The notes: generated from the letters alone by a model not told the origin. A stretch of DNA of 7,722 nucleotides from Alphaproteobacteria bacterium (GCA_021774995.1 JAJFIM010000315.1:1-7722); one strand, 5' to 3'; shown: positions 1-6,215, counted from the stretch's first letter. Numbers and translations are program-made.

Positions 1-211
1 AGATGATATCAACAATCTTGCTTTGGTTGGGGGCGTTCGTCTTTGGTTTTAAAGAATTGCCCTACCGCGCACTCAGAGTAGGGTCAGGTTTGACCCCATA
101 AAAATAATAAAGCCCAAAACTTAGAGTAGATGGGGTGAAAGGCGCGTGGCGGGTTCATTGACCAGACTTAACTTTACCTCCAAAACGCCTTTGGGTAAAA
201 AAGAAATCGGG
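1..211. other. Non-coding left flank, no gene recognised
   Basis: No reading frame on either strand has a plausible start, ribosome binding site or recognisable protein. The region lies downstream of the P-II-like gene, so it should hold the operon's 3' end. I looked for a GC-rich hairpin followed by a T run on the minus strand and found none. The only structure is the perfect inverted repeat listed separately. The stretch is AT-rich between about 98 and 123. Confidence 0.5.
81..96. repeat. Short perfect inverted repeat
   Basis: GGGTCA (81-86) and TGACCC (91-96) are perfect reverse complements separated by the 4-base loop GGTT. Neither strand has a T run after the stem, so it does not look like a standard terminator. 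Similar GGGTCA/TGACCC motifs occur near transposase remnants in proteobacterial genomes, but no transposase is visible here. It could also be an operator half-site pair. Confidence 0.45.
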
Positions 212-538
212 TTATGAGCTTTCCTGAATGATCTCGCTCTTATCGAAAATTCGATATATTTTATCAACCGGACTTACAACGATAATGCCGTCATCTCCTA
301 TTCCTGTATGCGCCGTCTCCATAATTTCATTCACGATCTCATCAGCCCGCTCTTCCATGATGTAAATTTGCAATCGCGCGCAAGCATCCATCCAATCGAC
401 GTGATAAAAGTTTTTATGCGATCCATATCCTTTCACTTCCGAGACTGTCATGCCTGGCACATTCAACTCTCTCAACCGTCGCTCAACGCGCTCCAGCATG
501 TGTTCGCTGATAATCGCTGTCACCCTTTTAAAACTCAT
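212..538 (-). CDS. P-II-like signalling protein, short T-loop
   Basis: This 108-residue cytoplasmic protein follows the GlnB/P-II fold. An N-terminal beta strand (VTAII, 6-10) leads to the signature run around GMTVSEVKGYG (29-39), then the region T-G-x-G-D-D-G (78-84) and a C-terminal YRI strand. Against GlnB as I remember it, the T-loop between VKGYG and the next strand is about six residues shorter and lacks the uridylylated Tyr51. The Lys of the GDGK nucleotide loop is Ile, and the second Arg of the RIR motif is Phe. Classical uridylylation and ATP/2-oxoglutarate sensing are therefore unlikely. P-II-like proteins of this sort are known beside heavy-metal transport genes, which fits the copper context. 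I chose ATG 538 because GAGGAG (547-552) sits 8 bases upstream; a GTG at 547 is in frame but overlaps that site. It begins 61 bases after the Rieske stop with its own good ribosome binding site. The ligand is unknown. Confidence 0.8.
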   Translation of the reverse strand: MSFKRVTAIISEHMLERVERRLRELNVPGMTVSEVKGYGSHKNFYHVDWMDACARLQIYIMEERADEIVNEIMETAHTGIGDDGIIVVSPVDKIYRIFDKSEIIQESS

Positions 539-546
539 TTGTCTCA

Positions 547-552
547 CTCCTC
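547..552 (-). promoter_or_regulatory. Ribosome binding site of the P-II-like gene
   Basis: GAGGAG on the minus strand lies 8 bases before ATG 538. It decides against the in-frame GTG at 547, which would overlap it. Confidence 0.7.
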
Positions 553-599
553 TTTTGATTTGCAGTCTTACGGCATTTGAGGCGTATATAATTTAGACG

Positions 600-1142
600 T
601 CACGTTCCAATTTTCAGTTTACTATTTTCCAAAAAGACATACGGGGGAAGATCAAGGTTACGCGGCGCCGGTCCCCTTCGCACGCGGCCGGCGGTGTCGT
701 ATTTCGATCCATGGCAGGGGCAGAACCACCCGCCATATTCGCTCCTGGGATCGCCGGGCCTCTGGCCAAGGGGCACGCACCCAAGATGCGTGCAAATTCC
801 GATCACAATGAGCCACTCTTGTCTTTGTACCCGCTGGGCGTCGGTCGCGGGATCAATGAGATTGGGATTTGCGTCATCCATCCTGGATCGGGAAATTTCT
901 TCAGGCGTACGACGTACAATGAAAACGGGCTTTCCGCGCCATGTTACCGTCACTCTTTGGCCAAGTTCAATGGGCGCCAGATCTACTTCGGTCGAAGACA
1001 GCGCCAGGACATCCGCCGAGGGGTTCATATTATCGATCAGTGGCCAAATGGACATGCCGGCGCCAGCGGCGGCAAAGGCGCCGGTTGCAATGAAAAGAAA
1101 ATCACGACGGTCTTCCGATACATCTTTTTCTGCATGAGTCAT
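600..1142 (-). CDS. petA: Rieske iron-sulfur protein, bc1 complex type
   Basis: This 180-residue protein is a complete ubiquinol-cytochrome c reductase iron-sulfur subunit. The N-terminus carries a twin-arginine-like stretch (RRDFLF, 12-17), then a hydrophobic anchor (about 17-35) and the typical WPLIDNMNPSADV segment. The [2Fe-2S] site is intact: C117-T-H119-L-G-C122 and C141-P-C143-H144-G-S. Family knowledge assigns C117, H119, C141 and H144 as cluster ligands and C122/C143 as the disulfide. Length and style match alphaproteobacterial PetA. The start is firm: ATG 1142 overlaps the preceding stop as ATGA, with GAGGTG just upstream. No cytochrome b or c1 gene is in the window, so it is separated from its usual petABC partners. 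It may be a second copy serving this copper/redox cluster, or the last subunit gene of a dispersed complex. Its real partner cannot be read from this sequence. Confidence 0.95.
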   Translation of the reverse strand: MTHAEKDVSEDRRDFLFIATGAFAAAGAGMSIWPLIDNMNPSADVLALSSTEVDLAPIELGQRVTVTWRGKPVFIVRRTPEEISRSRMDDANPNLIDPATDAQRVQRQEWLIVIGICTHLGCVPLGQRPGDPRSEYGGWFCPCHGSKYDTAGRVRRGPAPRNLDLPPYVFLENSKLKIGT

Positions 1143-1417
1143 ATTGCACCTCGTTTAACAAGCGATTTCAACTTAGGAATTATTCTAGGCGCGCGCATGG
1201 CGTATTCGCGGTAAGCGTCGCCAAACTCCTCTATCGATTCCCGTTCCTTACGGTGCGCGAGCCAGGCAAACATAACGTTCAGTACTGGGATCATTCCTAA
1301 CGCAATGGCGTTGCGTGACGCCGGGAATCCAATCTTTTTTATATTTCCCATAGTTTGATTCCCAATCCTTTCCCTGTCATTGAGTTTGCGCGTGCGCTTT
1401 TCCTTCAGCCATCCCAT
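1139..1417 (-). CDS. C-terminal remnant of ICMT-like methyltransferase
   Basis: The product (92 aa at most) matches only the C-terminal end of isoprenylcysteine carboxyl methyltransferase-like membrane proteins: a hydrophobic segment (about 36-53, ALGMIPVLNVMFAWLAHR) then E-R-E-S-I-E-E-F-G-D-A-Y-R-E-Y-A and PRIIP. Full-length relatives in copper operons are, from memory, around 200 residues with several more helices and a His-containing S-adenosylmethionine-binding region; none of that is here. The start is unclear: ATG 1417 lacks a ribosome site and overlaps the FAD gene by 41 bases, while ATG 1351 has only a weak purine stretch. A third ATG, at 1380, forms a clean ATGA overlap with the FAD stop but is in another frame and meets a stop after 13 codons. 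I read this as a gene with a large internal deletion plus a frame change, probably no longer an active enzyme. It may persist as a small membrane protein or because it keeps the Rieske gene coupled. Confidence 0.6.
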   Translation of the reverse strand: MGWLKEKRTRKLNDRERIGNQTMGNIKKIGFPASRNAIALGMIPVLNVMFAWLAHRKERESIEEFGDAYREYAMRAPRIIPKLKSLVKRGAI

Positions 1418-2531
1418 GTTCGCACCACACGCAGGCGCAGTTTACGTGATCGCAACTTTTGTCTTTGAGTGGCGCTTTGTATCGCCGCAATGCGAGGGGT
1501 AAAACGGCGCGGCTAAGCCACCAGGGGCGATAAAGCCGGTGGAGCGTTTTTTTGGCGTCATTCTTTGCAATATGGCGCGACAGCGCCCAGCGGCGCCCCC
1601 GGTCTCCGGCAAGGTTGAACAAATAGCGATTAGAAATTGACGTATGGAGTAATGGCAGGAGCTCTTGGCGCCAAAGTTGAGCGTAATCCAACCCCTCAAG
1701 AAGGCTTCGCGCCGCCAGAATTCCCGAGCGCAGGGCGTAAGTCATGCCAAAGCCCGCGAGAGAGTCCTGAAATCCCGCTTGCTCTCCTATGACAAGCTTA
1801 CCGCCCTGAATGGCCGTGCGCGGGAGCCGTAAATTACCATAGCCGCCGAATGGCTCTGGGTTTGACATCCTCATGCCGACGCGTCTTTCGAAAAATGATA
1901 CCGTTCTTTCCAGAAAATAGCGTTGATTTTTGAATCCAGTAAACATGCAGCTCGCAACTGTGCCGCGGCCGCCAGAGACCAGCAGATAGGCATATCCAAG
2001 CGGCGCCAATTTATTGTCAAAGCATATCCAATTGCCGTCAGCCATATCAGTCTCAAACACATAGCCGACTGCAATGACATCGGCGGTGCGGGGTCCGATG
2101 GCCAGAACGGCCGGACCCATTTTCTCGTTTACCTTATCGCCGAACCTTATCTCGATGTTAAGCGCGCGCGCCTGAGAGGCCAATCCCTGATCGAGCGATC
2201 CATTAGCATCCCCGCGACGCACAAGATAATACAGAGGGTCTTCGCTTTTTATGGCGTATGCTGCGCTCCATGCATCAAAGACGGCGCCCTGGCGCACGGG
2301 TGCGTGATTAAAAGTTGGGTCTATGCCGGCTTCGGCTAATTCATGGAGAATGTCAGATTGCGTTGACCAGTTTTCCAGTCCTTGAAAATCATTGTGAAAA
2401 CGTCCGCCGGGTTGTTTGCGGCGATCATGGACGACGACGCTTCTGCCTGCCCGCGCCAGTACGATGGCGCACGCAAGGCCCGCCGGTCCGGCGCCGATGA
2501 TAGGGAAAGGCTCTCTATTTGTATCAAGCAT
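1377..2531 (-). CDS. FAD-dependent oxidoreductase, geranylgeranyl-reductase-like
   Basis: A 384-residue flavoprotein of the geranylgeranyl reductase/PHBH-like class. The Rossmann FAD-binding motif is at the N-terminus (GAGPAG, 13-18, ending at D36 of the second strand) followed by PGGRF (41-45). A second FAD contact lies near G249-E250-QAGFQDSLAGFGMTYA, matching the G-D/E motif where such enzymes bind the flavin ribityl chain. The C-terminus ends in a Cys/His-rich tail: C360-x-H-x2-C365-x-C367-x2-C370-x-H372, which could bind copper or another metal. The length is normal for the class. ATG 2531 follows the cupredoxin stop by 27 bases; only a weak GAAAGA precedes it, but no better in-frame start exists before the upstream stop. 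Relatives sit beside CopA and ICMT-like genes in other proteobacterial copper clusters (recollection, not searched). Likely substrates are isoprenoid lipids or quinones, or the protein transfers electrons to a metal; the reaction is unknown. Confidence 0.85.
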   Translation of the reverse strand: MLDTNREPFPIIGAGPAGLACAIVLARAGRSVVVHDRRKQPGGRFHNDFQGLENWSTQSDILHELAEAGIDPTFNHAPVRQGAVFDAWSAAYAIKSEDPLYYLVRRGDANGSLDQGLASQARALNIEIRFGDKVNEKMGPAVLAIGPRTADVIAVGYVFETDMADGNWICFDNKLAPLGYAYLLVSGGRGTVASCMFTGFKNQRYFLERTVSFFERRVGMRMSNPEPFGGYGNLRLPRTAIQGGKLVIGEQAGFQDSLAGFGMTYALRSGILAARSLLEGLDYAQLWRQELLPLLHTSISNRYLFNLAGDRGRRWALSRHIAKNDAKKTLHRLYRPWWLSRAVLPLALRRYKAPLKDKSCDHVNCACVWCEHGMAEGKAHAQTQ

Positions 2532-2558
2532 TCTTTCATCAATAGTTATGCGCCATAT

Positions 2559-2936
2559 TTATTCCACAATCAGACGCCCACGGAACATTCCCATAGCGCA
2601 CGCGAATTCGTATTCGCCGGGCGTCTCGGGCACAAACTCAATGGGAACGACCTCGCCAGTCGGCAGGTCAGCGCTTTTATTAAAGTCGGCAAGGATGACT
2701 TTTTCTGAGCATGAGGCGGTCTCTTCGCGCCTGAAGTTAAGGCGCACCGGCTTGCCCCGCTGCACGACAATAGTGTCGGGCGTATAGCCGCCTTTGACTA
2801 AAATCATAACTTCCTGATGGCCGCTGGTTGAGTCGGATGCGCGCACGCCCTTGGAGCGCTTTAACCAGAAAAACCAGATAATGAAGGCGACCAATACAAG
2901 TCCTATAATAAGAACAATCCAGCGATCCGACGTCAT
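2559..2936 (-). CDS. Membrane-anchored cupredoxin-like copper protein
   Basis: This 125-residue protein has one N-terminal transmembrane helix (about 7-24) that can anchor a soluble beta-sandwich domain in the periplasm. The domain (about 42-125) shows the cupredoxin pattern: GGYTPDTIVVQRGKPVRLNFRR, then C76, then a closing strand pair around PGEYEFACAMGMFRG. Candidate copper ligands are C76, C113, M115 and M117. The usual cupredoxin His ligands are absent, and the only His (H40) lies in the linker next to the helix. A Cys/Met set favours Cu(I), so the protein probably accepts or buffers the Cu(I) exported by CopA rather than acting as a blue-copper electron carrier. ATG 2936 overlaps the CopA stop as ATGA, strong evidence for coupled translation. 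The length fits the small EfeO/plastocyanin-like cupredoxin_1 class. Confidence 0.85.
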   Translation of the reverse strand: MTSDRWIVLIIGLVLVAFIIWFFWLKRSKGVRASDSTSGHQEVMILVKGGYTPDTIVVQRGKPVRLNFRREETASCSEKVILADFNKSADLPTGEVVPIEFVPETPGEYEFACAMGMFRGRLIVE

Positions 2937-5476
2937 TTGACGACCCTCCTTGGTTGGAAGAAACGAAGACGATTGGCGTTTGTGACCACAGTCACCGAAC
3001 TAAAGGCCATTGTCGCGGCGGCGATGATGGGGGAAAGCAGCAAACCAAAGAACGGGTAGAGCGCGCCCATGGCAATTGGGATGCCCAAAGAATTGTAGCC
3101 AAAAGCGCCAACCAGATTCTGACGTACATTACGCATCGTGGCGCGGCTGATTTCGATTGCGGTAACGACGCCGATGAGACTGCCTTTGATGAGAGTGACG
3201 TCGCTTGCTTCGATAGCGACATCAGCGCCGGCGCCGATGGCGAAGCCGATATCGGCCTGGGCAAGAGCCGGCGCATCGTTGATTCCGTCGCCAACCATGC
3301 CGACCGTTTTACCCTCAAGCTGAAGCTTTTGAACTTCATGCGCCTTATCGTCGGGCAAAACTTCCGCCAGCACCCGATCAACGCCGACTTGTCGCGCGAT
3401 GGAGTCGGCGGTCCGTTGATTGTCGCCGGTGAGCATGATGACCTCAATGCCCATTGTTTGCAACAACCCGATGGCTTGTTTGGAATCCGGTTTTACCGTG
3501 TCGGCAACAACAATCAGGCCCGCCGCCTTTCCATCGACGCCGACATACATTGGCGACTTGCCCTCGCCCGCCAACCGCTCCCAATCCTTTGTGAGCATGT
3601 CGATGGAGATCTCTTTGTCGCGCATCATTTTGGCGTTGCCGAGCAGAACCCGCTTGCCGTCAATGTTGCCGCTGACCCCGTGTCCAGGAATGGCGGCAAA
3701 CTCCGCCGCGTCCGCAAGGTTTAACTTTTTGCTTTCAGCTCCCCTGACGATAGCCTCCCCAAGGGGATGCTCCGAGCCGCGCTCCAAAGAAGCCGCGAGG
3801 CGCAGGACTTCCTCCTCTTCAAAATTTCCGGCTGTAATAACGTCCGTGAGTGCGGGCTCGCCGCGGGTAATGGTGCCGGTTTTATCGAGGATAAGGGCGC
3901 TTATTTTTTCCGCTGTTTGCAATGCGTCGCCAGAGCGGATCAAAACGCCGTTTTCGGCCCCTTTACCGATGCCCACCGTGAGTGAAGTGGGTGTCGCTAG
4001 ACCAAGCGCGCAGGGGCAAGCAATGATCAGCGTTGTGACGAGCACGATGATGGCATAGATAATTCGCGGCTCCGGTCCTACGAGATACCAGACAACGAAA
4101 GCAAGTATCGCGAGGATCATTACCGTTGGCACGAAATATCCCGAGACCAGATCCACCATCCGCTGTATTGGCGCTTTGGAGCCTTGCGCGTCTTTCACCA
4201 TGCGGATAATACTGGCGAGCGCCGTGTCTTTGCCGACTTTTGTGGCGCGGAATTTAAAACTACCGGTCTTGTTGAGCGTTGCGCCGATCACCTCGTCGCC
4301 TTCGCGTTTATCGACCGGCATCGATTCGCCGGTGATCATGGATTCGTCAATCGCGCTTGAGCCCTCAATGAGTTTGCCGTCAACCGGGATCTTCTCGCCG
4401 GGACGGACAATCACAATATCGCCCGTGACGACTTCTTCGACGGGCAAGTCGAGTTCCTTGCCGTCGCGCACCACGCGGGCGGTTCTCGCTTGAAGGTTCA
4501 TGAGTTTTTTGATTGCCTGGGACGTGCGCCCTTTGGCTTTGACCTCAAGCGCCATGCCCAAAACCACAAGGGCGACAACCACGACGGCGACATCCCAGAA
4601 AACTTCCGCCAACGCCTCGCTTGGGAACCATTCCGGAAACAGGATTGCGGTGGCCGAATAAAGATAGGCCGCCGTGATTCCCGTGGCGATGAGGGTGTGC
4701 ATGTTAGCGGCGCGGTGTTTCAAGGCTTGCCACATGCCCGAATAGAACTGAGAACCGGACCAAACCAATACAGGCAATGAAATAACGCCGATTGCGCCCC
4801 ACACAAGCCGGCGGTTGTCGCTGCCCATCGGCATCCACTCATTAAGACCGGGGATAATATCGGGATACATAAAAAGCACCGCAGGTACGGATACGACGGC
4901 GGCAAACCAGAATTTGGCCATCAGGGTGCGGTATTCCTGATCTTGCGCCGCTTCTTCAGGGTCGATGTTTTCTTCAACAGCCGTTCCGGCGTCTGCGGCG
5001 GACAGACCGCCAATCACATACCCAGATGATTGTATGGCTTTGCGGATGCCGCTAAAATCCACTTGCGACGGTTCATACTCAAGGTCAACAGAGCTTGTCA
5101 CCAGATTGACCCGCGCGGCGAGAACGCCCGGCGTTGACTGAAGCGCGGATTCTATGGCCGCCACGCAAGAGGCGCAATGCATATTCTTGATCGGCAGCCG
5201 GGTCGTTGCCGTTCCCGCAGAAAATCCAGCGGATCGAATGGCTTTGAGTAGATCCGTTACCACGACCCGCAGCGGGTCGTAATCAATGCTGGCGGTTTTG
5301 GAGGCAAGACTGACATGTACGGATTGCACGCCGGCTATATCCTGCAACGCTCTTTGGGCGTTGGGCGGACAGTGCCGGCACGTCATTCCGCCAATGGCGA
5401 TGGTGATTTGACTGTTGCGCGATTGCGATATTTGTCCACTATCGCCGTTTTTTACTGGCGGGCTTGTATTGTGCAT
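2933..5476 (-). CDS. copA: Copper-exporting P1B-type ATPase CopA
   Basis: An 847-residue inner-membrane pump that uses ATP to move Cu(I) (or Ag(I)) out of the cytoplasm. Two N-terminal HMA metal-binding domains are present, with GMTCRHC at 30-36 and NMHCASC at 98-104. The actuator TGES is at 382-385, the membrane metal site CPC at 487-489, and the phosphorylated D531 in DKTGT. The P1B-specific HP pair is at 570-571, and the hinge GDGINDAP at 729-736. The last helices carry YN (794-795) and MAFSS (823-827), the pattern that with CPC defines Cu(I) P1B-1 pumps. About eight transmembrane helices fit the hydrophobic stretches from about 188 to 835. All catalytic residues are intact. ATG 5476 is preceded by GAGG at a workable distance and is the only sensible start. 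The gene follows the two-helix membrane protein by 62 bases, which include a 7-bp inverted repeat, and its stop overlaps the cupredoxin start. No copper-sensor gene or recognisable CueR-type operator is seen nearby. Confidence 0.97.
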   Translation of the reverse strand: MHNTSPPVKNGDSGQISQSRNSQITIAIGGMTCRHCPPNAQRALQDIAGVQSVHVSLASKTASIDYDPLRVVVTDLLKAIRSAGFSAGTATTRLPIKNMHCASCVAAIESALQSTPGVLAARVNLVTSSVDLEYEPSQVDFSGIRKAIQSSGYVIGGLSAADAGTAVEENIDPEEAAQDQEYRTLMAKFWFAAVVSVPAVLFMYPDIIPGLNEWMPMGSDNRRLVWGAIGVISLPVLVWSGSQFYSGMWQALKHRAANMHTLIATGITAAYLYSATAILFPEWFPSEALAEVFWDVAVVVVALVVLGMALEVKAKGRTSQAIKKLMNLQARTARVVRDGKELDLPVEEVVTGDIVIVRPGEKIPVDGKLIEGSSAIDESMITGESMPVDKREGDEVIGATLNKTGSFKFRATKVGKDTALASIIRMVKDAQGSKAPIQRMVDLVSGYFVPTVMILAILAFVVWYLVGPEPRIIYAIIVLVTTLIIACPCALGLATPTSLTVGIGKGAENGVLIRSGDALQTAEKISALILDKTGTITRGEPALTDVITAGNFEEEEVLRLAASLERGSEHPLGEAIVRGAESKKLNLADAAEFAAIPGHGVSGNIDGKRVLLGNAKMMRDKEISIDMLTKDWERLAGEGKSPMYVGVDGKAAGLIVVADTVKPDSKQAIGLLQTMGIEVIMLTGDNQRTADSIARQVGVDRVLAEVLPDDKAHEVQKLQLEGKTVGMVGDGINDAPALAQADIGFAIGAGADVAIEASDVTLIKGSLIGVVTAIEISRATMRNVRQNLVGAFGYNSLGIPIAMGALYPFFGLLLSPIIAAATMAFSSVTVVTNANRLRFFQPRRVVK

Positions 5477-5506
5477 CCTTTTTTCCTCATTCTGTGAGCC
5501 GTGAAG

Positions 5507-5534
5507 CAGGCGTGCGTTTAAAGGGTGACGCCTG
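5507..5534. repeat. Inverted repeat between membrane protein and copA
   Basis: CAGGCGT (5507-5513) and ACGCCTG (5528-5534) are perfect 7-base reverse complements separated by 14 bases. The repeat fills most of the 62-base gap ahead of copA. It could form a weak RNA hairpin or be a protein-binding dyad. There is no T run, so it is not a standard terminator. Chance occurrence cannot be excluded. Confidence 0.35.
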
Positions 5535-5538
5535 GCCC

Positions 5539-5862
5539 CTAGCCCGCGCGTATTCTCGCAACAAAATAATTATAGAGCGGAATAAAAATTAGTGCGGCGT
5601 ACCAGCCATATGCAAAACTCTCAACGAGGCCCAGTAAAAAACTCGGCCATGACAGCCAGGTAAAACCGGGTAAGAACGGCGCCCAAGCGGGGTACATAGG
5701 AGCCGCTGGGAAGAACAATCCGAATATTACGCACAAAACAAACGTGATGCTCAAAAAAATGCTTAAGCTGAAGCCGAAAGCAATAACTGGAATTTGCGCA
5801 GCCCCAGACCCCGCGCCCGCTGATTGATTATTCGACCAATTTTCATTTGACGATTCAGACAT
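5539..5862 (-). CDS. Two-helix membrane protein of copper operons
   Basis: This 107-residue protein has two strong transmembrane helices (about 25-50 and 75-101). A periplasmic or cytoplasmic loop rich in Pro and Trp joins them (FFPAAPMYPAWAPFLPGFTWLSW, split here as residues 50-72). The second helix contains GLVESFAYGWYAALIF followed by PLYNYF. I recognise this as a small family found beside YHS and CopA genes and often labelled as holin-like or unknown-function membrane protein (resembling DUF5676); the function is not known. The frame stays open upstream to 6138, but ATG 5862 is chosen because GGAGG (5869-5873) lies 6 bases before it and the upstream part is the shadow of the YHS frame. 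It overlaps the YHS stop by 8 bases, so the two genes are coupled. A role in copper trafficking at the inner membrane is inferred from context only. Confidence 0.75.
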   Translation of the reverse strand: MSESSNENWSNNQSAGAGSGAAQIPVIAFGFSLSIFLSITFVLCVIFGLFFPAAPMYPAWAPFLPGFTWLSWPSFLLGLVESFAYGWYAALIFIPLYNYFVARIRAG

Positions 5863-6148
5863 GATGGGCCTCCATTTGGCTTGACGTTGCTTGAGTGCCG
5901 GAAACATATTGCTGAGGCGCCGCTTCGAAAATTTCACGGCATTCCCGCGCGCGGAAATAATAGACGCATCCATCGAACACGCTGGATTTGGCGTCTCTTG
6001 TTCGTATGGTTTTACCGAAAACCGGATCCGTATCGCGCTCAGGGGCAATCCAGCGCAGGTTTTGACGTTCCCCCGAACGCGTTTTGTTGGTTTGTCCGCC
6101 CTTTGAGTCGCGCCCCATAATGTGGACGCCGCACCCAAAGCGCATCAT
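5855..6148 (-). CDS. YHS-domain protein with degraded metal site
   Basis: The 97-residue frame holds a short N-terminal segment ending in MMRFGCGVHIMG and a C-terminal YHS domain (about 40-84): D41-P-V-F44-G-K46 and YYFRARECREIFEAAP (63-78). In typical YHS proteins the first motif is DPVCGM and the second YYFCSxxC. Here C44 is Phe, M46 is Lys and C66 is Arg; only C70 of the usual set remains, and a new Cys appears at 61. Metal binding is therefore probably lost or changed. The normal membrane anchor is encoded just upstream in another frame (6148-6210), so the gene is split. ATG 6148 itself has no ribosome site but overlaps the stop of the upstream fragment as TGATG, so some coupled translation is possible. 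The stop overlaps the next gene by 8 bases. I judge it a decaying gene or one with a sequencing indel. The YHS identity is sure from the flanking motif; activity is doubtful. Confidence 0.75.
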   Translation of the reverse strand: MMRFGCGVHIMGRDSKGGQTNKTRSGERQNLRWIAPERDTDPVFGKTIRTRDAKSSVFDGCVYYFRARECREIFEAAPQQYVSGTQATSSQMEAHHV

Positions 6149-6210
6149 CAGAAAAATAAGGCCGGCACAACTAAGAAATATAAAAGAGCGGCGGATGGTT
6201 CGCCTTCCAT
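6148..6210 (-). pseudogene. 5' fragment of the YHS gene (membrane anchor)
   Basis: ATG 6210 has an excellent ribosome binding site (GGAGG at 6216-6220, 5 bases away) and opens a 20-codon frame. It encodes a short polar start followed by a hydrophobic helix (LLYFLVVPALFF, residues 9-20), then TGA at 6148-6150. Adding one T to the run of five at 6152-6156 would join it through Leu directly to MMRFGCGVHIMG of the next frame. That rebuilds the anchor-plus-YHS layout (about 118 aa) of related proteins. Alternatively it is a tiny independent membrane or leader peptide translationally coupled by TGATG. Confidence 0.6.
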
Positions 6211-6215
6211 GATTG

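Noticed and set aside
180..194. Hairpin CCAAA/TTTGG as an operon terminator
   Set aside because: The stem is only about five pairs and AT-rich, and no T run follows it on the minus strand.
548..611. Internal promoter for the P-II-like gene (TTGGAA and TATACG, 16-base spacer)
   Set aside because: The match is weak and lies in an AT-rich gap where such hexamers occur by chance.
694..1214. Long plus-strand open frames opposite the Rieske gene
   Set aside because: They are antisense shadows of a well-supported gene; their translations show no domain pattern and they lack ribosome sites.
2954..4058. Long plus-strand open frames opposite copA (up to 256 aa)
   Set aside because: They mirror the codon structure of CopA, whose motifs are all intact; the compositions are low-complexity and unlike real proteins.
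5477..5538. CueR-type operator upstream of copA
   Set aside because: No ACCTTCC/GGAAGGT-like dyad and no stretched-spacer promoter could be recognised in the gap.
5863..6138. N-terminal extension of the two-helix membrane protein up to 6138
   Set aside because: A strong GGAGG sits before ATG 5862, and the extension is the out-of-frame shadow of the YHS domain.
6146..6160. Programmed minus-one ribosomal frameshift in the YHS gene
   Set aside because: The site does not fit a full slippery heptamer (an A replaces the first T), and I see no clear downstream stimulatory hairpin. A lost base is the simpler explanation, though not excluded.
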